This document shows, piece by piece, positions 1 to 10,360 of a stretch of DNA of 41,545 nt. Source of the DNA: Acanthaster planci (taxonomy: Eukaryota > Echinodermata > Asteroidea > Valvatida > Acanthasteridae); the NCBI RefSeq assembly GCF_001949145.1, contig NW_019091480.1, positions 1,240,585 to 1,282,129 of the forward strand. Reading direction: 5' to 3'. A program made the position numbers and the translations under genes. Numbering within the stretch: the first letter of the stretch is position 1; every line of letters starts with the position of its first letter. The notes under the pieces were generated by a model. That model saw nothing but the letters and a program-made list of their open reading frames with translations. It searched no databases and was not told the origin of the DNA.

Positions 1-1880
1 ATTTGTGTGAACCAATCACATTGAGGGCAGAAGAATCGTGTTTTTGCACAATAGTTTTAGTTTCAGTTAACCGTTGAAAAAATACCTGCGTTCATCGAAG
101 GTGATGAATGACGTTCTCCCCTGTTCACCAGAGTGACCCTAGTGTCTAAAGCCCTATTCCAACCTGCATCCCTGCCGAGTCGCGAGTCGGATGCTAGACC
201 AACGTGACTCGGGTTGTACATGCCGAAAAACACTTAGAAAAATTCACTTCTTCTCCTTCAGCGTGCCGCCGCTGCCACCAGTGTAACGTTTACCACTTCT
301 GTGTGCTTCTTCACACTGACAATGAGACGAAACGGGGCCTTCTTCTTTGGTTTTCTTGGCTCCCGGCCATTTATATGCCGTCACTCCTCTAGCATGCTCC
401 CGAAAAAACTCCCGAAATCAACGTGCTTCCTTAAAACACTACTGCGCTGGCACAGTGGCAATGGGTCTCCCGGGCTTACCGGTAGGGGCCCACCACACGA
501 CTCTACTACAAGGATCCGTGCTAGCATCCTCACTGGTCATCCAGCTCCGACGCTGCACAATGATTCAGGACCATTGCCTGACCAGAGACTGGGGGTGGGT
601 TCGTGATCCCAAAGTGGGATTTTTGGCACTGTGAACTCATATTTTTAATGTGCTTTAGAACACAACTCCAACAAGTTCCATGCTTGTCGTTAACCGAAGG
701 ATGCATGTAAGATTAGTATAGGCCCCCTACTTCAGTTTTTAAGTTCACAGCGTATCGTAAATTGGCCTGGTATATGACTTTTCTCTGCACCCAGCATGTT
801 AAATTGGGCACTGGGTGACGAGCGAATGATATGAACATCATATTGTTAAAAATCTCAGAAAATCCCACACAGAAATTCAGAAGTTCAAAAAAGTGATAAA
901 TTATAGTAAATCGTTATTACCTCCACTCACCTAACAAAAGTTGTTTTAAAAAATGGGGGGGGGGCACATTTCATTTTGCACATCGGGTAAAAATCGGACC
1001 AAAAGAAAATGTCTTTGGAACTTTGTAGCGCGTACGTGAAATCGACATTTATGAATCAAAATATTTGGAATTTGATTAAATTTCACCTTTTGTGAAATTG
1101 GAGGTACGATATTGGTCCACACAAACGTTAAAAGCGAAAAATCGAAGTGCCCATCGGGGGCCGTGCCACTTTCGGGTACGCATTTTTCAATTTTAACGTG
1201 AAGCAGCGCGCGGAGTGTTTTCATTAAAACTCGAAATTACCAAATTCAGTGGGCTGGAATAGTGTCCTTGCTGGGTGGGCCATGCAGTGGTTCTTTTTTT
1301 AAAGCAGTAACCAAAAGACCAGTAAAATGATAAACAACACGGTTTACACAACCGTAAAACACAAAAACATACGTACCACACAATTTGTGAAGTGTGGGCG
1401 GCACTTACGGTGCATTTACAAGTCTATTATGTCTTTCTGGACTGGTTTCCTTCATATCCAACACGTGAGAAGAGCCAACGAAAACGGCAACCCGTGAAAA
1501 TATGACTGCCTTGTCCCCGCGCCTGGAACGCTGCGTCGCAGGTATGTATATGCACCAAGTGTCGGGTAGTAGGAATTAGGTTCGCCAAATGATCAATTAC
1601 GGATAGCAAGGGCGGGGCAGGACAGTGATAGACACTACAACCTTTAAGACAAAGAGTGAGATATATCCCACCACACAGGAAAACTATTAAATAATTTAAT
1701 TGCCGATTTGTTCCTCAATTGAAAATTGACATAGACATGAGTAAATACTGAATTTGACAAACAATCCCGCGCTATGAGCAGTGATAAAATTAAGCAATGA
1801 CCTTCACATGTACCGTACCAGGTGATATTGGAACCGCCTATGAATATCTGAATTCATACAGTAACATTTATTATAGACTT
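1..1880. other. Intergenic, no gene recognised
   Basis: Short frames in all directions show no family motif or splice pattern that I can defend. A run of ten G lies at 955-964. A 92-codon reverse frame at 946-1224 resembles no family I know. I see nothing else here. Confidence 0.5.
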
Positions 1881-1962
1881 AGTTCAGTTCAGTTCAACCA
1901 AGTTAGATTCAGTTCAACCAAGTTCAACTGAGTTCATGTTCAGATCAACTCGGTTCAGTTCC
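1881..1962. repeat. Degenerate minisatellite, AGTTCA-type units
   Basis: The words AGTTCAGTTCA, AGTTCAACCA and AGTTCAACTG recur with variation through this stretch, giving a degenerate short tandem repeat with a core of about 5-15 bp. No coding potential is seen. Confidence 0.75.
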
Positions 1963-4113
1963 CCAGACGCTAAGTCAACTCTTTAGGTCAATGCCAGGCT
2001 CACCAAACGCCAATTTGAAGACCAGTCTGGAAATTCAAAATGAAAGAAACCGCATGTACGCACATTCCAAGACGGCGCATCACAGATAGTATTGTGCGGT
2101 AAGGGAAACTCCGAGTCTAATTATAAAGTCTGGCATCCCCACTGTCCTTGAAAACTACCAGATACATTTTTTTCCCAAAACTGTAATCAATTATACAATC
2201 ATCTATGCAGTTTGTAGATCAAAGCCGATAACATATGATTGCTTCTTGCTGAACAGACTGTGTTAATTACCATAGAATGTTTACCAATGGCATAATCGTC
2301 TTGTTCCAGTGGTAAGGCCCGATGCCCAAAAATAGCCAAAATAGCCAAAACTATCTCGCTGGCCATTACTTTAATAACAAGTAACTGTTTGTTTAATTTT
2401 GAAATTATTCTTGCTTTCCTTTCTTTCCTAATGTAGTTTGTTTGCTCAAATTGAATGCATCCTTTCACGATTGACATCATCATGTAATAAAAACTAGTCT
2501 GACCCCTACCAGCTGATGGTGTGACTAAATACATGTATTTGACCTTGGGTTAAAACCGTACACGCATCACACAGGGTGAGTTCGATTAGAGTCCCTAAAT
2601 ATACCAGTGTTACTCGCAAGGGAAGCCTCGAAATGAGGCTAATCGAATGCTGCTGCGTATTCGCCAAGGCATTCCGGTGAAAAAGGTCAAGTCCCCGCCA
2701 CGTTCCATCATGTCCATGTTCGAGCAATCCATCCGTGACGTCATTACACTCGGGCAGCCTCCAGAGACCCGCTCGCCAGCTGGGGTAGTGGTGGCTGTCA
2801 CTAGGGCAGGCACGAAGATCACGTAATGGCTAAACGAACGCTTACTCGTGTAAGTTTGACGTAAGCTAATGCAACGCAAACATAATGCACACACGCACGG
2901 TTCCAAAATAAAGAACTGCTGACCAATTGGGTATCCTTGTTTTATGGACGTGCTTAAGATTGAGAACCTTCATATACAAGAACCGTTGGTAAATATTTCT
3001 CCTACATGAATAATATACCGTCGCATTACATCGTATCAAAATGCTGTTTAATGAATTAGGATGCGTGTTGTGTTCTTTCTGATACTTATCAGAATGGGAA
3101 TTGAACATTTGACCGTGACTTTACACTGCTTTGTTTCAATTAGTATTTTGCGGTGTAAAACTTAGCGTTCAGAAACAGCTCTGGCTTTTGTGAAAGGCAA
3201 AGATTGGTGTGTGTTAAAAATAAGTTTACAGTAAGGCCGGTGCGACATGAAATGTTGATTCCCTTAGAAACCTGTTCGGCATATCGGCATAAATTCATGT
3301 GAAGTACCACCATAACAAGATCTTCCTAACGTCTTAAATTACTTAGTGCAAACTAGTCTAAATTAAGAGACGAAAAATGTACACACAATTAGTGTGTTCA
3401 TGAAAATACAATGCATTTTAGGTTAACGGTGATGTGAAAGCACTATTGTACAATACATCAGAAACGATAAATACATTTGTCATACCTCTGTAATGGATAC
3501 TGTTCGTTTATTAGCCTGGAACGATCACATGACAAGGCGACATATCCACATATCACACTCACCGTGAGATATTTCATTTTACTACACCTCATAAATATTC
3601 ATGAGCAAATCGGAGAGCGTCGTTGGCCGATTCCACCTCGCGTCTGGGAAGTACAGTACGAAAGTGAGGGGATAGTGCATTTGCAAACGATATCATTTAC
3701 ATCTGTTACGTTAATTGGACAGTTTAAATCCATTTTCTTCTGAAATACAGAGCTTGTTTCTTTTGATAAATTCCCGAAGACAGAAGTAGGCCCTATGACG
3801 TAACAATTGTTGACCGCTGTGGTGTGGGATATGACGTTTTGAACACCCGAGGGACGCAGAGCGCCCAGAGGCGAATATCCTTATGTAAAATTCTAAATAA
3901 ACATGATTAATTCTCTCATGTGCTCCACGACGAAAACGTTTTCCATTCAGACACTTTGAATGAGTCACGTTTCCTGTAACTGAAGGGTTGAGTGTTTTTC
4001 AACGAGTGTAAAGGTCGCACACTTCCCCAGGTAAGGTAGGGAATGCAGGAGGCGTTGATTCTCTGGAACTTATGGGGCTAGATTTTCACGACGGGAAGGG
4101 CAAAAATCCAAAA
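1963..4113. other. Intergenic; one weak open stretch at 2599-2826
   Basis: This lies downstream of the lectin gene on its strand. A plus-strand frame at 2599-2826 (75 codons, TAA at 2824) is more GC-rich than its flanks and reads as an Arg/Pro-rich peptide. It has no recognised domain, so it may be a decayed element or chance. A minus-strand poly(A)-type hexamer (TTTATT on plus) is present near 3506. Nothing else is supported. Confidence 0.35.
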
Positions 4114-4809
4114 TTAATCGAGATTTTCATCGCTGAGCTGACACACGTTCCCCTCTTCAACAGTTCCCTTGATGTCGAGGGAGTGACACCGAGGTTCCTT
4201 CGGGCAGGTCGAGGCACATCTCGAAGCGCTCTTGGTGATGAATTCCCTGTTGACATAATCCACAAGGCAGCGGGTGAGTTGCTGCTGGTCGCTGCTCCGA
4301 GAGAAGCTCTGGGGCTGAGTTTGACCTGGTGATCGCAGGACGCACAAAGCTTGGGGTGCGCTCGCCTGTGCGCATGGAATATCGTTCCATCCTAGGGTGT
4401 ACATATCAATATAAGCACAGTAATCGGTAGAGGGGATAACACCATCCCTGTTGGTAGGTTCCCCAATACTCCAATTGAAATAGGCCTGACCCCTAGCCTG
4501 ACCCTCGCATTTCCAAGCCGTATGTGAGATTTTGCAACCAACCCACAACCATTCACCACCCGCGGCTGCTACCATGTCGGTCATGAACATATTCTCCTCT
4601 TCGGAGTGAGGTGCGGCCATTTGCGCTCCCATATCCCGACAAAGCGCCTCGTTTTGATTCCAAGTAACAAGTTGACCCGTGAGGCGATAACAGGCAGTTT
4701 GCCACGGTGTCCACATTGGCGGGCAATCTGGAACAGCCGAGATGAAAGAAGCTACACAGAGCACTGCGGCGACAGGAAAGAAGATGGCGAGTAGCTCTCG
4801 GCAAAACAT
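4114..4809 (-). CDS. Secreted C-type lectin with apple/PAN-like tail, single exon
   Basis: This is a complete 231-residue frame on one exon. Residues 1-25 form a signal peptide (hydrophobic core about 6-22, likely cut after Ser-Ala at 24-25), so the protein should be secreted. A C-type lectin domain runs from C29 to C156, with the family cysteines C29, C40, C57, C131, C146 and C156 and the WND motif at 141-143. The usual EPN or QPD sugar-choice motif is EPT (117-119), so sugar specificity cannot be predicted and calcium binding is probable but not certain. N112 is an N-glycosylation sequon. After a Gln/Ser linker (161-178), residues 181-223 carry five cysteines (181, 198, 202, 208, 223) in an apple/PAN-like spacing. 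The frame stops eight residues after the last of these, which is short for that fold. Such lectins commonly act in recognition or innate immunity, which is inference here. The start is fixed by the signal peptide and by a TATA box about 45 bp upstream. Confidence 0.88.
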   Translation of the reverse strand: MFCRELLAIFFPVAAVLCVASFISAVPDCPPMWTPWQTACYRLTGQLVTWNQNEALCRDMGAQMAAPHSEEENMFMTDMVAAAGGEWLWVGCKISHTAWKCEGQARGQAYFNWSIGEPTNRDGVIPSTDYCAYIDMYTLGWNDIPCAQASAPQALCVLRSPGQTQPQSFSRSSDQQQLTRCLVDYVNREFITKSASRCASTCPKEPRCHSLDIKGTVEEGNVCQLSDENLD

Positions 4810-4853
4810 TTTAGCTTGGATTGGGAAAACAGTTAAGATCTATCTCTTCTTTT

Positions 4854-4861
4854 GGATATAG
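4854..4861 (-). promoter_or_regulatory. TATA box of the lectin gene
   Basis: On the minus strand CTATATCC lies 45-52 bases upstream of the ATG. A start site about 30 bases downstream would leave a short unspliced leader of roughly 20 bases, which agrees with a complete single-exon gene. Confidence 0.45.
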
Positions 4862-5565
4862 CCCCGAAAAAAAATCTGCGGACTATGCGAAGTAGAGAAT
4901 CGAACATTCGAAAATTAACGGTTTGCTGTCTAACTGTTCCCCCTCATCAACTTGAGGAGTTCCAGGCCGTTGGAAATTGTTTCTGGCAAAAATCCTAAAC
5001 GCAGAAAAGAAACCCTGCTAGGAACTGCTTAGCGGGCCACACATTGACGTTAAGCATACATTCGAACGTGTCAGCGTTCCGATCCCAACAGTTATTAACC
5101 TGTAATAGTCGTTGTTCCAGATCGAGCTATGACCAAGAATCAACACTTGCCTCATCTGTATGCATGTACCCCTCCTCAAAATGAAGCCAAGTGCGCCTCG
5201 CGAGTTGATTTGGTATGGACAACGTCACCAAGTCATTGTCAGTAACCATGAATGTCAGCCAGTGTTCGGTTTGTCTTGTGATACCGACGGAAGCACGCCT
5301 GTTTTGAAATTGGTAGCATTATTAAGCACGGGTTGCTGGTCTTCGATTAGAGAGGCAATGGAGTGGCATTTTCTTTCATCAGTGGAGGCCAACTTCCACG
5401 CGCGCATGGTACTTGAATTACACAGTACGGTCAAAATATTAATTGTTTGGTTTTCTTATTAGATTGTTTACCTCCAGAGTGGAAAAACTAGTGGGAAATA
5501 TTTGATGAATATGAAGGCCTGCGTAGTACTGTGATCAGAATATTGACAAGAATGTAATGTAAAAT
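4862..5565. other. Intergenic, no gene recognised
   Basis: A faint minus-strand tRNA-like trace with a B-box-like GTTCGATTC lies near 4895-4960. It is too degenerate to call a gene. I see nothing in the remainder. Confidence 0.4.
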
Positions 5566-5663
5566 CAGTGCTCTGAAACATGTAATTGCCGAGCTTTTCG
5601 GTATTAGTACCTTCTTCAGGACAAGCAGATCAGAACTCGGCAATAATATGTTTCAGAGCACTG
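5566..5663. repeat. Inverted repeat, 28-bp arms (foldback/MITE-like)
   Basis: The arms at 5566-5593 and 5636-5663 are reverse complements over 28 positions with two mismatches, around a 42-bp spacer. A transcript would form a long hairpin. No target-site duplication is evident. A small foldback element is the simplest reading. Confidence 0.85.
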
Positions 5664-6079
5664 CTTTTATATTATATTCTGGAGAATATTTGATGTTGTT
5701 TCGGTTCCCCAAGCTTTTGCAATTGCTGGCCAGGAAAAAAAAGCTGCACATAAAAAACAATTATTTCCAAACTCTGGGGGAAACCTTGGTCGTTTTCGCC
5801 AAATCCCGATGGAATCGTGGTGCCAATTATTATAAGTCATTCAATTGTTATTTTGAAATTCCTGTTTAAAAACCCGCCATTATCCCCGCCAACATGTGGA
5901 ACTGGTTTCAACATTTCATAACTCGAGCTCTGTGCTCATTATAAGAACTTTTTGTCAAAGCATCGGGTTGTCTTTCAAACCTTGCTTACAGACATTTATC
6001 ACAAGTGGAAATGGAGTCATCATAGCTTTTGTCAAAATCAGACGAGCTGCCAAGTTAAACAAACCAGCGTCACACAATG
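5664..6079. other. Spacer, start of a long open frame of doubtful coding status
   Basis: A 288-codon plus-strand frame begins at 5896 and runs to 6762, through the repeat described next. Its residue make-up (Cys-, Ser- and Phe-rich, with no periodicity or domain) does not look like a protein I recognise. See the findings for why it is still noted. Confidence 0.3.
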
Positions 6080-6430
6080 TACCGGCTCGTTTGACTTCGT
6101 CACGATGGGTTTTTTGCGAGAGGTATCATTGTCGGCCTTCAAGCAGCCAGTGTCAAGTATTGTTCACAGTTTTAGATCTTGTGCGAGTAGCAGACTTCGC
6201 ATCACTAGGCAATAATCCTCAAACCATAACGTTAATTTTTGTTGATCGGCAGAATGCGAGTTGTAGTCATGGCTTGCCCAACGGCTGCTGGGGAAGGTGG
6301 TGTCGCCGTTTTTCGATCTCTGCAGGAAAAGAATTATATACGGTGTTAGTCATTTCGATATTTTCCTGTCGGTGTTTTGAGCTGCAAACAAGTATACGTG
6401 TTATTGGTAGGCATGAGATAGATACGCAAA
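6080..6430 (+). repeat. Diverged interspersed repeat, copy 1 (partner 29978-30290)
   Basis: Shared landmarks with 29978-30290, in the same order and orientation, include ACCGG-TTCGT near the start, a TTGTCGGC block, GCATCACT and CCGTTT-TCGAT-TCTGCA. The copies differ by many substitutions and indels, so this is an old repeat. The reading frame open in this copy is not kept in the other. Confidence 0.65.
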
Positions 6431-6540
6431 CTGGAGTCCTGTTACTCCGGAGCACTTTTTTTCACATTCTGATGCAATATGACCCTTTGCCTGACCAACA
6501 TTATTCCTGCGCCCTGATGCAAACAAAATACTCTACTATT

Positions 6541-6830
6541 GAATTCCATATCTGCCGTCGTGCGTCGCCCGTTGTGTGTCACCCGTCGTGCGTCGTTCGT
6601 CACTTGTTTTTAATTTGTTGTCATGCTTGCAAAGGTGAAATTGAGAGGAAAAAAAGGAATGTCTGTATCGGCTGGCAGACTTCTTTCTGGAATTTCATAA
6701 AAACAAGTCAGCACATTTTTATAGTATGTAAGAATGAATGTACTGCGGAAAAGTTTGCCTAATCATTTCAGCGGAATAAAATCTCTACAAAACGTTGAAT
6801 TTTCAGAAAGGCGACGCAGATATGGAATTC
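6541..6830. repeat. Inverted repeat with 20-bp arms around GAATTCCATATCTG
   Basis: The arms at 6541-6560 and 6811-6830 share GAATTCCATATCTGC in inverted orientation, followed by a slightly offset CGTCG. The spacer contains CGTCGTGCGTC-type short repeats at 6556-6602. It looks like a decayed foldback element. Confidence 0.65.
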
Positions 6831-6864
6831 CATACTCTCCGGAGTAGTACTGTTTTATCACTAT

Positions 6865-7348
6865 CATCATTGTTGTCTGCGTAAAACCCTTTTTTTACCT
6901 CTTTGAAACGACATAGCTACCGTTAACAATGAAATTATTAAAACTTCTTGTCACTTTTATTGTTTTGTGTATTTTTCTAAAGAATGAAAGGTGGGCACAT
7001 GATATTTGGGCCATAGTTGAATACTTTTAGCTGTCAGGTATAAATGAGAAATGGCTTTGGTTTTTCCTCATTTGCATAACAAAGAACGCTACATTTTGAC
7101 TTGCTCAGAGTTATCCATATCCTTCCGCATGTCGTGGTATTTCGCCACATTCCTCCGAAGTGCACATGCTCCACACATTCCAAAGATTCTTCATGTTGTT
7201 TTGAATATAAATAAAAATACATACATCCTCTGGGAATATGTTAGGAATTTAATCTACTGCAATTGATCCGTAAAATGCCATTTTCGGTACTTTGCTTCTA
7301 GAGTATAAAAGTACAACCGTGGAGTCTTCCTCAGTTGTTGTGAACAAG
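6865..7348. other. Intergenic, no gene recognised
   Basis: AT-rich sequence upstream of a transposase fragment. I find no clear terminal inverted repeat of the transposon here. Confidence 0.4.
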
Positions 7349-7641
7349 ATGAAAACTAACAAACTCAGCGAGGATCTCCACATGAGCATTGTGAATCCTC
7401 ACAAAGATTGGAAAGGCTATAAAGCCATTTCCAAGCTCTTCAGAGTACCAATTTCCACAGTGAAGTGCATCCTCAAGAAGTACAAGAAGCTCAATGCTGT
7501 GAAAAACATTGGCAAGCGTGGACGGAAGCCGAAGGTGTCTCCTCTACTGGACAGGAAAGCTGCCGCGAGGCCCTCTCCAACCCCTGAATAACAACTAAGG
7601 CACTTCAGGACAACTTGGATGATATGGCACCAAGGTTTTAA
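7349..7641 (+). pseudogene. Truncated Tc1/mariner transposase, N-terminal DNA-binding part
   Basis: From ATG 7349 the product reads as the N-terminal helix-turn-helix part of a Tc1-like transposase. It has a LSEDL start, then an IV-HK--KGYK-ISK helix pair, a VPISTVK recognition-helix region, and the GRGRKP-like hinge (here GKRGRKPK) before LDRK. The frame stops at 7589. The next Tc1-type segment (TTKALQDNLDDM) continues just after the stop in another frame, so a frameshift has occurred. Similarity is lost near 7641. The whole catalytic DDE domain is missing, so the copy is dead. Confidence 0.85.
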
Positions 7642-7744
7642 CCCTAACCCTCTGCAATCCTCCAAAATCCTTTGGATGGTTTTGGAGGATTTCGGAGGAT
7701 TGAGGGAGAATCCAATTTTTTCACCCCGAAATCGTTCATGAAGT

Positions 7745-7935
7745 CGCTGCACAGGGCGACGGTACGGCCTGGTATTTGAAACTTTTGCCATATCCATTTA
7801 GAAGGTTGACAAATACGTCTTGACCCTCCAGAACAGCCTTCACGGCCAACATTTGCTGTGGTTTCATTTTCTCAATCAGAATCCCAAGCTTAGGTGCTGC
7901 GTATTTGAGGCAGACATCAACACACAAACGGCTGA
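7745..7935 (-). pseudogene. RecQ-like DNA helicase fragment with Walker A motif
   Basis: The minus-strand frame contains IEKMKPQQMLAVKAVLEGQD and, a few residues on, NGYGKSFKYQA. This is the Q-motif/motif I region of RecQ-family ATP-dependent helicases, usually K-EQ-A---L-GKDV-V--PTGYGKS--YQ. The conserved Thr before GYGKS is Asn here. No later helicase motif (DEAH/DEVH or beyond) follows, and the frame ends after about 10 further residues. It is therefore a fragment, probably carried by or broken with the adjoining element debris. Such fragments are common in marine invertebrate genomes (established knowledge, from memory). Confidence 0.7.
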
Positions 7936-8129
7936 TAAGACTTATAAAATCGGCAAGCGCTAGTTGATGCTTTTGGGTGAGAGCTCTGAAGCAGAGCGAT
8001 TTGACTCTGAACAAAGGCAAAGGCAGTAGAGCACGGTGATCACTGGTATGTTGAAAACAAGGAAAATGCAGGGCAATAACAACGGTGGGTATTGGCGTTT
8101 CGGTTGGCGGGCTACATTCCTGCATATAT

Positions 8130-8866
8130 TTAATACTGCGCAGGATTACAAATTACAATGCTGTGTTCATTTAAATATTCAGGAGCGTAGAAGAAAAGAA
8201 AAGGATGCCCGTGAGAGTATAAAGGAACCACTGGCACCGTTGGCCTACCTGCCACACTCAACAATAAACAGAACAAATGAATTAAATGGAGAAGAGAACT
8301 AATCAGGTGACTCAGACTAGTCGACTGGCCATACGTATTCAAGCATCCTTCACCCTGAGCGGGTTTTCTTTATTTTTTTCGTTTTTACATTTAGCAAGCC
8401 TGTAGCATACTCAAATATGCACGCCCGTCTAGTGCTAAGGTCGAGGCCTACTCTTTGCAGATTAATATACGGATTTTCAAGCCAGAAAATTTGGATGGAG
8501 ACTTACAAACAGCAGTCCTGCTTGGATGGGTGATTATTACACTGGACGCTTTAGATTCGAGAAAGGTTGTCAAAAAGGGATTCCAGTATAGCGATAAATA
8601 CATATAGGTACAACCACAGGAAAGAGTAGGCCCTTTTGGTGGCGTTATGTACCGAATCGCTGTGTACAACTCAGGATGAACGAGTTCCAAACCGTGAAAG
8701 ACACTGATAGATGTTTGGGTTAATTTTTTTTTTGTAGAACTTGGCCTCAATTCTGCTGCCTTCAGGTGATCAAGGTGAGTGTTAGTAGTGTATGAGAACT
8801 CTCTGAAGATGTACATGTGTATGCAACTCTGGCTCTCACCAGAGTTGTTTATGGAGCTTATGTGTA
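8130..8866. other. Intergenic, no gene recognised
   Basis: Several antisense open frames (for example 8448-8900 minus, 150 codons) have no recognisable domain, and the longest overlaps the edge of a repeat. I do not annotate them as genes. Confidence 0.4.
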
Positions 8867-9680
8867 AGTAGCGCCACCAAGCGACCCTTAACCCCCTCAT
8901 TTACCTCTGCTAGCTCCCTGGTCCTCACATTCTTTTTATTCTTGCTTTGATTTGAAAGGAGTCTTCTCTCTTCATGTGACAGCTGATCATTTTAAAGGAT
9001 TTTTCCGAATCTGCTTACACCAAAGGTTACTGTGAAGTTGTAAACCGCACATCGCAGGCTTCCAAGTATCGTTCATATGGCTTGTTTTTCTGACATACAA
9101 ATACATTTCGCTCTGATATCCCGGTAACTTTGCACCATTGCGTAAATCTAAAAGTCTGTTGTGTTTTTTCTTGTTTATTGCTTGCCACAGATTGTCAACC
9201 ACTGCTCAGTAAAATCAGAAGCAATGGCTTAGTGAAAAGGCTGGCCAACATATCCAACTGGTGGCTAACTGCAGCTGGGAAAGACCTTTAATGATCCTAA
9301 GATGTTAACATGTCCACACAGCTGAAACTTTCACAGGTGACCACACTTTTATTCCATGCCCACATAAATTGATTTTACAATTACTTGTAACCATCAGCTG
9401 ATGGATTTGTTCACTGGAACCGCAAAGAAGACTTTATACTTCATGAGGTATAAGTGAAATAGGTGGTCCTATTCCTAGACGAATATTAAGAATTACGTCT
9501 AGTAAGATGAAACTCTGCTGAACCATTGGCTAACCGACACTATCTCAAGGGGTGCTTGATCTCGAAATCATCAAGCCTAACTCTGTGTAAAGAGGTCAAA
9601 GTTTTTCGTGATAGGAAAAAACGTGAAATAAATGAAGTCCTAAATGTAAATGTAGTGTGCTCTCGATAAGAGAACGCAAT
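8867..9680 (+). repeat. Diverged interspersed repeat, copy 1 (partner 32320-33560)
   Basis: Ordered landmarks shared with 32320-33560 are GCGCCACCAAGCG (8871 and 32327), a CCACTGCT--GTAAAA block, CACACTTTTATTC-ATGCC (9342 and 33122), and ACGTGAAAT-AATG-AGTCCTAA near the right end. This copy is about 430 bp shorter internally. No protein-coding frame is shared. Confidence 0.8.
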
Positions 9681-9689
9681 CAAGAGCTA

Positions 9690-10200
9690 TGTACTTTAAA
9701 GTCCAACATGTCATATCTATTTTATGCCTATTTCCGGCGTCTATTGTTACATTTCTGATGTCTCAAACTGACACCTATAGAAAACTCATGTGGTGTGTTA
9801 CGTACCAATAACGTAAAATTCGAAAATTGAACCCAACAGTGAGCCTTTTTTACTAGAGAATTTGCATCTTTGCATACATTATAAAACAAGCTCTAAATGA
9901 AACGAGGGTATTATAGCCCAACTTTTCCATACATCACAGTAGATGCCTATAGTCATGTTTTAATCTGCGTCCAAAACTGTTCATTTGCATTGCCTATTCA
10001 AAGGCAAGTGGCCACTCAATCTATTCTTCGATATAAGAAAGGGTAAGCTGTTTCCCCCAAAAACATCGACTGCCCCCCGTGACATTTTTTTAAGTGTGAG
10101 CGACACAACATAATTATATGGGGGCGCCTTTCATTTTATGTCGTGCAGGACAAGAGGCCCACAATGATCAAACCATGCGGTAATACGTCAGTATAGGTTT
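9690..10200. other. Upstream region of the first paralogue, nothing recognised
   Basis: AT-rich sequence with no coding exon or repeat that I can identify. It ends in the promoter of the gene starting at 10361. Confidence 0.4.
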
Positions 10201-10203
10201 ATG

Positions 10204-10211
10204 TGACGTCA
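10204..10211. promoter_or_regulatory. Perfect CRE palindrome TGACGTCA
   Basis: TGACGTCA, the palindromic CREB/ATF-type site, lies 52 bases upstream of a TATATA box and about 150 bases upstream of the ATG at 10361. The position fits a proximal promoter element. A second half-site (ACGTCA) is near 10186. Confidence 0.5.
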
Positions 10212-10262
10212 CCCGTATAAGCCGAAAACCAACAACATACACGAAGCCCCTGGAGCTATTAT

Positions 10263-10268
10263 TATATA
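10263..10268 (+). promoter_or_regulatory. TATA box of the first paralogue
   Basis: TATATA, about 93 bases before the start codon. Transcription from roughly 10293 would give a leader of about 70 bases without an intron. An acceptor-like TTTCAG before 10324 leaves a spliced leader possible. Confidence 0.5.
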
Positions 10269-10360
10269 GATCCATGCACTGTGAAGCCGCCTCAACAGAT
10301 CAATCAGCTCGCCAAACATTTCAGTTGGGAAAGTGACGCACCTTACGGTTTCTAGAGATA

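Noticed and set aside
4072-4332. Plus-strand ORF opposite the lectin gene
   Set aside because: It is an antisense shadow of the lectin coding sequence.
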